This document shows, piece after piece, positions 9,362 through 17,186 of a DNA stretch of 50,713 nucleotides. Source of the stretch: an uncultured Collinsella sp. (GTDB lineage: Bacteria > Actinomycetota > Coriobacteriia > Coriobacteriales > Coriobacteriaceae); NCBI GenBank assembly GCA_900545555.1, contig UQZI01000005.1, positions 1-50,713 of the forward strand, in the 5' to 3' direction. The position numbers and the translations under genes are program-made. The notes beneath the pieces are model-generated. The model was given only the letters and a program-made list of their open reading frames with translations. It was not told where the DNA came from and ran no database searches. Numbering within the stretch: position 1 is the first letter of the stretch; every line of letters begins with the position of its first letter.

Positions 9362-9406
9362 TGTGGTTCCTTTCAAAGAGATGAAAAAGAATTAACTAAG
9401 ACTGAT

Positions 9407-10135
9407 TTACTCGGCCTTGGGCTCAGCGGCCATCTCGGCCTCGGAGACCTGCTCCTTGCCGGAGCCAGCGAGGCAGGCGTCAGCCATGAGCTCGCACATA
9501 AGGGTGACAGCAGAGATAGCGTCATCGTTGCAGGGGATGCCGTACTCGACCTCGTCGGGATCGGAGTTGGTGTCGATCAGAGCGACGACGGGGATGTTCA
9601 GGCGCTGAGCCTCCTTGATGGCGTTCTCCTCGCGCTTGGTGTCGATGACGAAGAGAGCCTGGGGCAGACCCTTCATGTCGCGGGCACCACCGAGGTTGGT
9701 CTGGAGCTTGGTGAGCTCCTTGCCGAGAACAGCCTGCTCCTTCTTGGGGAGCACTGCCATGCGGCCGTCCTCGACCATGGCCTCGAGCTCCTCCATGCGG
9801 TTGATGCGGGAGCGGATGGTGACGAAGTTGGTCAGCATGCCGCCGAGCCAACGCTGGTTGATGTAAGGCATGTTGGCGCGCTCAGCAGCGTTCTTGACGG
9901 CCTCCTGAGCCTGCTTCTTGGTGCCGACGAACAGCACATTGCCGCCCTTGGCGACGTTCTTGACGAAGGTGTAGGCCTGATCGGCGTCGAGGATGGTCTG
10001 CTTGAGGTCGAGGATGTAGATGCCGTTGCGCTCACCGAAGATGAACGGCTTCATCTTGGGGTTCCAGCGACGGGTCTGGTGACCGAAGTGGCAGCCGGCC
10101 TCGAGCAGGGTGCGGATATTAATCTTGGTAGCCAT
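9407..10135 (-). CDS. rpsB: 30S ribosomal protein S2
   Basis: Small-subunit protein needed for S1 attachment in bacteria that have S1. The family signatures are clear: LLEAGCHFGHQTRRWNPKM at the N-terminus, and the later PQALFVIDTKREENAI and NIPVVALIDTNSDPD. 242 aa with a short Ala/Glu-rich tail. ATG at 10135 follows CAGGAGGTTTAAC. Transcription probably begins at the promoter at 10277-10305, giving a leader of about 135 bases. Confidence 0.97.
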   Translation of the reverse strand: MATKINIRTLLEAGCHFGHQTRRWNPKMKPFIFGERNGIYILDLKQTILDADQAYTFVKNVAKGGNVLFVGTKKQAQEAVKNAAERANMPYINQRWLGGMLTNFVTIRSRINRMEELEAMVEDGRMAVLPKKEQAVLGKELTKLQTNLGGARDMKGLPQALFVIDTKREENAIKEAQRLNIPVVALIDTNSDPDEVEYGIPCNDDAISAVTLMCELMADACLAGSGKEQVSEAEMAAEPKAE

Positions 10136-10270
10136 GTTAAACCTCCTGTGGTTTGCCTCCGCGCGGGGTCATCCTCCAAAACCAACCCGGACATGTGCTA
10201 CCAAAGCCCGGGCACCACGGTATGAAGTAGCCGCGCGTGCGTGATAAAAACCTGTTGCCGTGAAGCAACC
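10136..10270 (-). promoter_or_regulatory. rpsB 5' leader, possible ribosomal-protein autoregulatory RNA
   Basis: About 135 untranslated bases lie between the inferred rpsB start point and the gene. On the minus strand there is a small hairpin (GTTGC/GCAAC at 10254-10269). A second pairs CCCGG at 10186-10190 with CCGGG at 10208-10212 around a 17-base loop. Structured S2-binding leaders are known in several phyla; I do not recognise this one as a named family. Confidence 0.4.
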
Positions 10271-10276
10271 CGATGA

Positions 10277-10305
10277 ATGATAGCAGGAATGCTTCTTCCT
10301 GCCAA
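10277..10305 (-). promoter_or_regulatory. Promoter of rpsB-tsf
   Basis: Minus strand: TTGGCA (10300-10305), 17-base spacer, TATCAT (10277-10282). This is a close match to the sigma-70 consensus at ideal spacing, just downstream of xerC. Confidence 0.75.
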
Positions 10306-10354
10306 CCCGCAATCAAAACCACACACCTCGGTGCGGCGCGGGACGTCCCAGCCA

Positions 10355-11197
10355 CTATTCGCCGCGGGGATGGGCTTGAGCCACAGCCCGCTTAAGCCGA
10401 TCGGGTGTGAGATGCGTGTAGATCTGCGTCGTGGACAGGCTCGCATGACCCAGCAGCTCTTGAACCGAGCGCAGGTCCGCACCGCCCTCGAGCAAGTCGG
10501 TCGCAAAGGTATGGCGCATCGCATGCGGAGCGATGTCGGCCGGAATGCCGGCGAGCGTCGCCAGCGTATGGAACCGCCGCCTGAGCATGGCTGCACTCAT
10601 GCGATTACCGCGCGCCGATATAAGCAGCGGATGCGGCCCGGTAGCGGGGTCACGACGCTTTGCCTGAGCGAGCAACTTCGGCCTCCCCTCCTCAATATAG
10701 AGACGCGTCGCCTCGAGCGCACGACGATACAGGGGGACGATACGTTCTTTGCTCCCCTTGCCCCACAGGCGCAGCGTGCGTTCGGACCACGCAATGGACT
10801 CCACATTGAGTGCTGCGAGCTCTGAGATACGGGCGCCCGAGGCATAGAGCAGCTCGAGCATCGCCGCATCGCGCAGTCCCGCGGGTGTTGAGGTATCAGG
10901 CGTCTTGAGCAGCGCATCGACCTGCTTGATCGTAAGGACGCCCGGCAGGTCACGCGGCAGCTTGGGCGATGCGATCGCCGAGACTGCATCGCCCTCGACA
11001 ATCCCCTCGGCAGCCATCCACCGATAGAGCGAGCGAATGGCAGACAGATGCGCCGCGAGGGTCCGAGCCGACACCTGGTCACGCGACAACTCAGCCAAAT
11101 AGGAGCGAATGGTGCGCACGTCGGCAGCGAAGGCATCGATATCCTCGCGCTCGCACCAGGCAGCAAAGCGCTCCAGCCTCGAGCCATAGGCCGTCAC
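10355..11197 (-). CDS. xerC: Tyrosine recombinase XerC
   Basis: Site-specific recombinase that resolves chromosome dimers at dif in this family. The catalytic set is complete: R in YASGARISELAAL, K in WGKGSKERIVPLY, HAMRH, the H of ELLGHASLSTTQIYTHL and its nucleophilic Tyr. The coordinates use the first conventional start, GTG at 11197 (280 aa), but this is probably too short. The frame stays open and XerC-like for 26 more codons upstream (FDLYDAVDSFIAYI, then RVEGLSPNTV) with no ATG, GTG or TTG before the in-frame stop at 11321. A GGAGG (11285-11289) lies 9 bases before ATA at 11273-11275, which overlaps the trmFO stop. The true N-terminus may be there (306 aa); see findings. Confidence 0.9.
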   Translation of the reverse strand: MTAYGSRLERFAAWCEREDIDAFAADVRTIRSYLAELSRDQVSARTLAAHLSAIRSLYRWMAAEGIVEGDAVSAIASPKLPRDLPGVLTIKQVDALLKTPDTSTPAGLRDAAMLELLYASGARISELAALNVESIAWSERTLRLWGKGSKERIVPLYRRALEATRLYIEEGRPKLLAQAKRRDPATGPHPLLISARGNRMSAAMLRRRFHTLATLAGIPADIAPHAMRHTFATDLLEGGADLRSVQELLGHASLSTTQIYTHLTPDRLKRAVAQAHPRGE

Positions 11198-11271
11198 CGT
11201 GTTGGGAGAAAGTCCCTCGACACGTGCGATATAGGCGATAAACGAGTCGACGGCATCGTACAGGTCAAAGG

Positions 11272-12615
11272 CTATGACCGGTCGCCTCCAAACAGATCGG
11301 GGCGAGTGGCCAGATAGGCATCAAGAGCCTCGAGCGCACGGTCCGCATACGCCTGGTAGCGGTCGCGCTTGCTGCGACGCTTACCGTCCTCGAGCGGCGG
11401 CACCAGGCCAAAGTTGACATGCATGGGCTGGTAGCCCACGGTGGCAGGATCGGTCGCATAGCCCACGAGCGCGCCCAGGGCGCCCACGCGGGGCAACTCG
11501 ACGCCCGCGGCGCCGATAGCCTCGGCATAGGTGTTGAGCGCCGCGAGCAGACCGGTCGCCACGGCTTCCATGTACCCCTCGGTGCCGGTGATCTGACCGG
11601 CCAGGCGCACGCCGGTACCAGGCACGGCAAAGGTGCCATCGAGCACGTGCGGGGCGTCGACAAAGGTATTACGGTGCATGACACCGTAGCGGAAGAACTC
11701 AGCGTTCTCCAGGCCCGGCACCATATGGAAGACGCGCTTCTGCTCGCCAAAGGTCAAGTTGGTCTGGAAGCCCACCAGGTTATAGGCGGTCTTCTCCTTA
11801 TTCTCGGCACGCAGCTGAATCGCCGCCCAGGGACGACGACCGGTTCGCGGGTCGGTGAGGCCGACGGGCTTCATGGCGCCAAAGCGAATGGCGTCCTTGC
11901 CGGTGCGCGCAACTTCCTCGGCAGGCTGGCAGGCCTGGAACAGATCGCCGCCCTCAAAGTCCTTGAGCACCACGCGGTCTGCCGTGGTAAGCGCCTCGAT
12001 AAAGGCCTCGTACTCCTCCTTGTTGAGCGGAGCGTTGAGATAGTCGCCGCTCCCCTGCTCCTCGTAGCGCGACTGCGAGAACAGCACGTCCATATCGAGC
12101 GTGGAGGCATCGACGATCGGCGCCGCGGCATCGAAGAACGCAAGGGCGTCGCCACCGACGAGCTTCATGACCTCTTCGCTCAGCGCCGGTGAACACAGCG
12201 GGCCCGCGGCAATGACCACGTGACCCTCGGGAATCTGTGTGACCTCGCCGTGCACGACCTCGATATTGGGACGAGCGGCAACCTCGGCCTCGACAAGCTC
12301 GGAAAACTTGACGCGGTCGACCGCCAGGGCACCGCCGGCGGGAACAGCCGCGCGATGGGCGCAATCGAGCAGGACTGAACCCATGCGCTCAAGCTCGGCC
12401 TTCAGCAAACCAGCCGCGGAATCCGGACGGGTCGACTTAAACGAATTGGAACAGACGAGCTCTGCCAGGTGATCGGTATGGTGGGCCGGGGAGCTCACCT
12501 GGGGGCGCATCTCGCACAGCTTTACGGCAAACCCGCGATCTGCCAGCTGGATCGCGCACTCCGACCCCGCCAGACCGCCACCGATAACTGTCACCTGATC
12601 GAACTGCATCTGCAA
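11272..12615 (-). CDS. trmFO: Methylenetetrahydrofolate-tRNA-(uracil-5-)-methyltransferase TrmFO
   Basis: Folate- and FAD-dependent enzyme forming ribothymidine at tRNA position 54. The N-terminal FAD motif is VTVIGGGLAGSECA. Family blocks follow: ELVCSNSFKS, the Cys-containing FQACQPAEEVA, and QITGTEGYMEA near residue 325, with MHVNFGLVPPL toward the C-terminus. 447 aa, normal. It follows dprA and overlaps the start region of xerC. Its role in T54 methylation is known from Gram-positive relatives; here it rests on similarity. Confidence 0.96.
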   Translation of the reverse strand: MQMQFDQVTVIGGGLAGSECAIQLADRGFAVKLCEMRPQVSSPAHHTDHLAELVCSNSFKSTRPDSAAGLLKAELERMGSVLLDCAHRAAVPAGGALAVDRVKFSELVEAEVAARPNIEVVHGEVTQIPEGHVVIAAGPLCSPALSEEVMKLVGGDALAFFDAAAPIVDASTLDMDVLFSQSRYEEQGSGDYLNAPLNKEEYEAFIEALTTADRVVLKDFEGGDLFQACQPAEEVARTGKDAIRFGAMKPVGLTDPRTGRRPWAAIQLRAENKEKTAYNLVGFQTNLTFGEQKRVFHMVPGLENAEFFRYGVMHRNTFVDAPHVLDGTFAVPGTGVRLAGQITGTEGYMEAVATGLLAALNTYAEAIGAAGVELPRVGALGALVGYATDPATVGYQPMHVNFGLVPPLEDGKRRSKRDRYQAYADRALEALDAYLATRPDLFGGDRS

Positions 12616-12623
12616 ACACCTTT

Positions 12624-13559
12624 CTAATTGACATGTTTTCCATTGTGACCGAAGGGTGTCTGGGCGTGAAGAGCAAACTTGGAGGGCGCATACCTTCCAT
12701 CCATCATGCGCTCGATAAGGCCCTCGAGCTCAAGCGAACCCAGGAGCTTAAGTACGCCAACGGCATCGAGCGAGACGAGTGCCGCGATGTCGTCGACCTT
12801 GAGCGGAGAGGCGATGAGTGCATGCATCACGGTCTGCTGTGTTTGATCTAGGTCGGCAATGCCGGGAGCATCGGGGCGCGAGTAGCGCAGGGTGCCGTAG
12901 ATGCGTGAAATAGCCATCTCGATAGATTCCTCGTCGATGATGCAGCAGGCACCGTTCGCAATGAGGTAATTCGTGCCACGCGACTCGGGCGATAGGATCG
13001 ACCCCGGCACGGCAAGAAGTTCTCGCCCCAAATCCATAGCAGCCTCGGCTGTAGAAAACGTCCCGGAAGGCATACCCGCCTCGGATACAAAGAGGGCTTG
13101 CGACAAGGCCGCGATTACGCGATTGCGGCGCGGAAAGGCAAACTTGCGCGGACCCATGCCCCACGGAGAGATCGACACGACCGCGCCACCCGTATCGAGC
13201 GTGCGCGTAATAAGCCCCGCGCTCGAACGCGGGTAGACCACGTCGGCGCCCGTCCCCAGCACCACGACGTGTTTGCCGCCAGCGTTGACCGCAGCCCAAC
13301 CCGAGGCCTGGTCACAACCGACCGCGCCGCCCGAGACTACCGTCACGCCCGCCTCGACCGCCACCTTTGACGCAAGCTCTGCCACGGCAAGACCATACGG
13401 CGAGGCCTTGCGCGCGCCGATGATGGAGAGCGCGGGCGTCGAAAGCACCTCGGGGTTGCCGCGCACATAGAGCGTCTGGGGTACATCAGAAAGCTCCAAA
13501 ACGGTCTCGGGATACAACGTATCACCTGGATGCAGCTCGAAGGTTCCCTCGGCCATCAT
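12624..13559 (-). CDS. dprA: DNA-processing protein DprA/Smf-like
   Basis: In transformable bacteria DprA binds incoming single-stranded DNA and loads RecA. The Rossmann core is recognisable: LSIIGARKASPYG, VVVLGTGADVVYP, FAFPRRNRVIAALS and GTNYLIANGA, with a winged-helix-like C-terminus (about 235-300). ATG at 13559 overlaps the comM stop (ATGA), giving 311 aa; the open frame to 13715 lies inside comM. The protein starts directly at the Rossmann domain, without the N-terminal SAM-like domain of some members. The usual G-(A/L)-(R/K)-G-I-D-x-x-A-H block reads GAVGCDQASG. It is translationally coupled to comM. Confidence 0.88.
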   Translation of the reverse strand: MMAEGTFELHPGDTLYPETVLELSDVPQTLYVRGNPEVLSTPALSIIGARKASPYGLAVAELASKVAVEAGVTVVSGGAVGCDQASGWAAVNAGGKHVVVLGTGADVVYPRSSAGLITRTLDTGGAVVSISPWGMGPRKFAFPRRNRVIAALSQALFVSEAGMPSGTFSTAEAAMDLGRELLAVPGSILSPESRGTNYLIANGACCIIDEESIEMAISRIYGTLRYSRPDAPGIADLDQTQQTVMHALIASPLKVDDIAALVSLDAVGVLKLLGSLELEGLIERMMDGRYAPSKFALHAQTPFGHNGKHVN

Positions 13560-15079
13560 TGGTCCCTCCTTCCCTGGTACATCGCCGCCTCGAGCACGTG
13601 GTCCTGCGTCACATGCTCGCTCTCGGCGACATCTGCGATCGTGCGCGCAATGCGAACCAGGCGCACGATGCCGCGGCCCGTGAGATGCGTGCGCTTCGAC
13701 AGGCCGAGCACACACTTCTCCGCCGCATCATCGAGCTCAAAGGTCGAAACGACGCCGTCAATGGACCGTGTCTCGTCATCCTCGGCCTCGGCATCCGCAT
13801 CGTCCATACGGGATTCGCGCCAAGCGCGAAAAGCGCGACCGCGCACAACGTAGTCACGTAACTCAGCTGACGACATACCCTCCGCGCCCTCGATAATCAC
13901 CTGAGGGTCGGGACGGGTCACATCGATCATCATGTCGATACGGTCGGCCAAAGGACCGCGCAGTTTAGACCGATAGCGCTCGACCATCGCCGCCGAGCAG
14001 CGACACGGTACCTCACGATCGCCCAAAAAGCCGCAGGGGCAGGGATTGCTCGCAGCCAGCAGCTGAAAGCGCGACGGGAAGGAAAAAGCCCCGTCGACGC
14101 GTACGATCCTGACGTAGCCGCGTTCGATGGGCTGACGCAGCGTCTGCAGCACACCCGTGGGAAACTCGGCAAGCTCGTCCAAAAATAGCACGCCGCCATG
14201 AGCAAGGCTGATCTCACCCGGGTGCACCGGGCGCCCGCCGCCGATAAGGCCTGCGGTCGAAATACTGTGGTGGGGACTGCGGAAGGGGCGGTGCCCCGCC
14301 AACAAGCCATCAATGTTCTCACCCAAAACCGAATGGATGCACAGCGCCTCCTGTTGATCCTCAACGGAAAGCTCGGGCAGGATGCCGGTCATACGGCGTG
14401 CGAGCATCGTCTTGCCCGATCCCGGGGACCCGATCATGAGCAAGCCGAGTTCTCCTGCCGCCGCAAGCGCCATGCCGCGTTTAGCGACTTCCTGCCCCAG
14501 CACGTCGGCATAGTCGAGCTCAGGCTCAAAGGTCGCCTCGACGCCCTCGGAATCCAGATAGTGCCGAGCCGCCTCGCCCATGCCATGGGCAAGCTGAGAC
14601 AAATGATCGATGAATCCACAATCCACGCCCGCGAGCGGCACATGCTGATCGGACCTGCCGGCGATAAAGGACAGCCCCATATCACGCGCCAATAGCTGAA
14701 ACGCCACCTCGCCCTTGACGGGAAGCACCGTACCGTCCAAGCCGAGCTCGCCGGCGATAAGGCAGCGATCGAGGTTGTCACGGGGAATCTGCCCATCGGC
14801 CGCCAGAACCGCGATGGCGATGGGCAGATCAAAGCCGCTACCGGTCTTGCGAATATCGCCGGGCGCTAGGTTGACCGTAATGCCCGAGCGTGGGATCTCG
14901 AACCCGGCGGAGCGCATCGCGCAGCGAATACGACCGCGTGACTCCATCACCTCCATACTCGGAATGCCGAGCATTTGGATGCCCGGAACACCACCGGCAA
15001 GCGAGACCTCGACCGTGACATGAATCGCCTCGACGCCACGGATGCAGGCCGCGTGAACGGCAAACGTCTCGAACGCCAT
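13556..15079 (-). CDS. comM: YifB/ComM-family Mg chelatase-like AAA+ ATPase
   Basis: In some transformable species ComM is a hexameric helicase that promotes branch migration during integration of donor DNA; many non-competent bacteria also carry it. Seen here are an N-terminal ChlI-like domain (VEVSLAGGVPGIQMLGIPS), Walker A GSPGSGKTMLARRM, Walker B GGVLFLDELAEFP, LLAASNPCPCGFLGD with a Cys cluster, and a C-terminal Mg-chelatase domain (GRGIVRLVRIARTIAD). 507 aa from the ATG at 15079, which overlaps the yraN stop (ATGA). The upstream open frame to 15277 is inside yraN. Confidence 0.94.
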   Translation of the reverse strand: MAFETFAVHAACIRGVEAIHVTVEVSLAGGVPGIQMLGIPSMEVMESRGRIRCAMRSAGFEIPRSGITVNLAPGDIRKTGSGFDLPIAIAVLAADGQIPRDNLDRCLIAGELGLDGTVLPVKGEVAFQLLARDMGLSFIAGRSDQHVPLAGVDCGFIDHLSQLAHGMGEAARHYLDSEGVEATFEPELDYADVLGQEVAKRGMALAAAGELGLLMIGSPGSGKTMLARRMTGILPELSVEDQQEALCIHSVLGENIDGLLAGHRPFRSPHHSISTAGLIGGGRPVHPGEISLAHGGVLFLDELAEFPTGVLQTLRQPIERGYVRIVRVDGAFSFPSRFQLLAASNPCPCGFLGDREVPCRCSAAMVERYRSKLRGPLADRIDMMIDVTRPDPQVIIEGAEGMSSAELRDYVVRGRAFRAWRESRMDDADAEAEDDETRSIDGVVSTFELDDAAEKCVLGLSKRTHLTGRGIVRLVRIARTIADVAESEHVTQDHVLEAAMYQGRRDQ

Positions 15080-15564
15080 CACGACACCTGCCAATCGAAC
15101 GCGTTGTACTGATGCTCGATCTCGGCGATATGCCCGCCACGAATGGTGACACCCACGGCATCGAAGCGAATCGCCTTGAGCGGATAATGCTCCATGAGAT
15201 AGCAACTTGCGATGCGGCGGTAGCGGCGTTGCTTTTGGGCGTCCACGGCCTCCTCGGGAAAGACCCGCGTGCTGCAATCCAGTGCGACGCGTCTGGTCTT
15301 GACCTCGGCCATCACCACGACATCGTCGAGTTCATCGAGCAGCACCAGATCGGCCTCGCCCTCGGAGCAACGATAACCCTGCTCCAGCAAGGTGTAGCCG
15401 CGCTCGTTAAAGTAGTCGATGGTGATCAGCTCGCCCAGCATGCCCAGCTCGCGGGGACTGAGTCCCTTGATAAACTCAGGCGTCATCGCCCCGCAGTCGA
15501 GCTCGCCGTTTTCCCAACGCTCCTTGAGCTGCTGCGTCTTGCTCTTTTTGCTTGCGGCACTCAT
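15079..15564 (-). CDS. YraN/UPF0102-family nuclease-like protein
   Basis: A restriction-endonuclease-like fold protein of undetermined role. The putative active site is visible: GEADLVLLD followed by MAEVKTRR (the E-x-D ... E-x-K pattern). At 161 aa it is longer than typical members (about 120), because of about 45 charged N-terminal residues. ATG at 15564 has AAAGGAG 6 bases upstream. It starts the yraN-comM-dprA-trmFO-xerC run, all overlapping or closely spaced, so it may act in DNA metabolism. That is inference from context. Confidence 0.85.
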   Translation of the reverse strand: MSAASKKSKTQQLKERWENGELDCGAMTPEFIKGLSPRELGMLGELITIDYFNERGYTLLEQGYRCSEGEADLVLLDELDDVVVMAEVKTRRVALDCSTRVFPEEAVDAQKQRRYRRIASCYLMEHYPLKAIRFDAVGVTIRGGHIAEIEHQYNAFDWQVS

Positions 15565-15662
15565 GGGGTCTCCTTTCCCGCACGCTGCATTGCCCCGATG
15601 ATGAGGGCACCTTTCGTGCGGGTAAGTACCGGAAGCAAACCAAAAGCTGACCAAATGCCGTC

Positions 15663-15704
15663 AAAAAACGGGCCGTACGCAGCAATGGTGTTGCATACGG
15701 CCCG
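15663..15704 (-). terminator. Intrinsic terminator after rnhB
   Basis: An inverted repeat pairs CGGGCCGTA (15669-15677) with TACGGCCCG (15696-15704), with a further inner GCAA/TTGC pairing. It is followed on the minus strand by six T residues. It separates rnhB from yraN. Confidence 0.85.
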
Positions 15705-15753
15705 CCACCAGCAGGTTTATAAAACCCCAGAGGTCCCTGTCTCCACAATTGAC

Positions 15754-16542
15754 CTAGAAAAGGCGCTCAGTCTGCAGAAAGTTTCCGCAAAAGCTCACGC
15801 GGTGCAGTGGACAAAGTCCATGTTTGCGAATGGCCTCGATATGCTCGGGGCTTGCATAGCCCTTCGACTCGGCCAGATGGTACTCGGGATACTCGGCGTC
15901 GTACTCGACCATCATCTCGTCACGCGTGACCTTGGCCATGATGGACGCCGCGGCGATGCAGGCGATTTTGGCATCGCCCTTCACCACATCGCGCTCGTTA
16001 GGAACGGCGCCCAAGGGGTTACCATCCATGAGGACGCAGTCGGGCTCAAGTCCCGTATCGGCCACGGCGCCCGCAACGGCAGTACGGATAGCACGGGCCA
16101 TGCCCATTTCATCGATATCCTTCGGCGCGATATGGCAAAAACCGATCGCCGTCGCCACCTCGGCAATCTTCACTGAGAGCAACTCGCGGCGCGCCGGCGT
16201 GAGCTTTTTGGAATCGTTGATACCCCAGACGCGCGGCTCCATAGGAAGACAGACGGCGCATACCGTCAAAGGGCCGGCCACCGATCCGCGACCCACCTCG
16301 TCGACACCAACGACCACCCCATCGCCACCAAGCTCATGCATAAGCTCGTACATGTCATTGACGCGCTCGCGCTCGGCAAGTTCCTTGGCATGGCGCTTAA
16401 GAGCACGCTCGCAAGCCTTGATCACCTGCTGGCGCGGGTCCTCGCGATAATGCTCCACGAGGGCGGGGATCTCCTCAAACGTAGCGCTCGCCAACTCACC
16501 GGCAACCTGCGATGCCGAAACCGAGCTCGTCATATTGGCCAT
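15754..16542 (-). CDS. rnhB: Ribonuclease HII
   Basis: Removes RNA from RNA-DNA hybrids and misincorporated ribonucleotides. The catalytic motif VGVDEVGRGSVAGPL holds the first acidic pair, and further conserved blocks are INDSKKLTPARREL and GDAKIACIAAASIMAKVTRD. At 262 aa it has about 75 extra helical residues before the catalytic domain, as in longer Gram-positive RNases HII. ATG at 16542 is preceded by AAGGAGGGCCTGGT, so I prefer it to the ATG at 16560. A terminator lies just upstream (after rplS) and I see no good promoter between them, so expression may depend on read-through. Confidence 0.94.
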   Translation of the reverse strand: MANMTSSVSASQVAGELASATFEEIPALVEHYREDPRQQVIKACERALKRHAKELAERERVNDMYELMHELGGDGVVVGVDEVGRGSVAGPLTVCAVCLPMEPRVWGINDSKKLTPARRELLSVKIAEVATAIGFCHIAPKDIDEMGMARAIRTAVAGAVADTGLEPDCVLMDGNPLGAVPNERDVVKGDAKIACIAAASIMAKVTRDEMMVEYDAEYPEYHLAESKGYASPEHIEAIRKHGLCPLHRVSFCGNFLQTERLF

Positions 16543-16571
16543 ACCAGGCCCTCCTTGCATGCAAATCAGAT

Positions 16572-16601
16572 AAAAAGAAGGGCCACCCGAAGGTGACCCT
16601 T
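16572..16601 (-). terminator. Intrinsic terminator after rplS
   Basis: Minus strand: a 10-bp stem (one G-U or A-C position) with loop TTCG, between 16578-16587 and 16592-16601, followed by CTTTTT. It lies between rplS and rnhB. Confidence 0.85.
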
Positions 16602-16635
16602 GTGTCCAAACGAGTGGACAGACGCTGCGATCTTC

Positions 16636-16977
16636 TTAGCGCTTCTCGGGGATGCGAGCAGCCTTGCCCACCTTGTCGCGGAGGTAGTACAGCTTGGCGC
16701 GACGGACGCGACCATGACGAACGACCTCGAGCTTGGCGATCTTGGGGCTGTGAAGCGGGAAGGTACGCTCAACACCGACACCGAAGGACATCTTGCGGAC
16801 GGTGAAGGTCTCGCGGGCACCGGCGCCGGCCATGCGGATGACGTCGCCCTGGAAGACCTGAATGCGCTCGCGGTCGCCTTCCTTAATGCGGTAGTGAACC
16901 TTGACGTTGTCGGCGACGCGAACCTGAGGAATGTCCTCGCGGATCTGCTGACGCTCGATTGCGCGGATGTAATCCAT
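16636..16977 (-). CDS. rplS: 50S ribosomal protein L19
   Basis: Large-subunit protein at the 30S-50S interface. Clear L19 sequence: VKVHYRIKEGDRERIQVFQG, then RETFTVRKMSFGVGVERTF, PLHSPKIAKLEVVR and a basic C-terminus. 113 aa from the ATG at 16977, with AAGGAA 7 bases upstream; TTG at 16983 is closer to the RBS and less likely. It is transcribed alone, with its own promoter (17047-17074) and terminator (16572-16601). It is separated from trmD, its common partner, by glyQS-ppsR-ppdK. Confidence 0.97.
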   Translation of the reverse strand: MDYIRAIERQQIREDIPQVRVADNVKVHYRIKEGDRERIQVFQGDVIRMAGAGARETFTVRKMSFGVGVERTFPLHSPKIAKLEVVRHGRVRRAKLYYLRDKVGKAARIPEKR

Positions 16978-17001
16978 GTGCAATTCCTTACTCTTCTAGA
17001 G

Positions 17002-17025
17002 GTGCCGTACCATCTTGGCCGGCAC
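17002..17025 (-). promoter_or_regulatory. Hairpin in the rplS leader
   Basis: A 6-bp stem (GTGCCG/CGGCAC) with a 12-base loop lies between the rplS promoter and start codon, within a leader of about 60 bases. L19 leaders that control their own gene are described in Firmicutes. I cannot assign this one to that family. Confidence 0.4.
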
Positions 17026-17046
17026 GTAGTTGAACAAACGTATTCG

Positions 17047-17074
17047 AGTATACACGCGCGGGTTTCTGCTGCAA
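17047..17074 (-). promoter_or_regulatory. Promoter of rplS
   Basis: Minus strand: TTGCAG (17069-17074), 16-base spacer, TATACT (17047-17052), near consensus. Confidence 0.75.
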
Positions 17075-17116
17075 GAACAATTTTTTACGCAGACAAAAAG
17101 ACAAAACCCGCACATG

Positions 17117-17148
17117 ATAACCGCCCGCCTCGCGAATGAGACGGGCGG
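17117..17148 (-). terminator. Probable terminator after ppdK
   Basis: A GC-rich stem CCGCCCG (17121-17127) / CGGGCGG (17142-17148) lies 39 bases past the ppdK stop, but only TTAT follows it on the minus strand. It is a strong hairpin with a weak T tract. Confidence 0.5.
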
Positions 17149-17186
17149 CATGAGGGGGGCTACACTAGGCGTCTACACCCAAAACG

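Noticed and set aside
10309..10345. Possible terminator after xerC (CCGCACC/GGTGTGTGG followed by TTTTG)
   Set aside because: The stem needs a bulge and wobble pairs and the T run is short; left out as unsupported.
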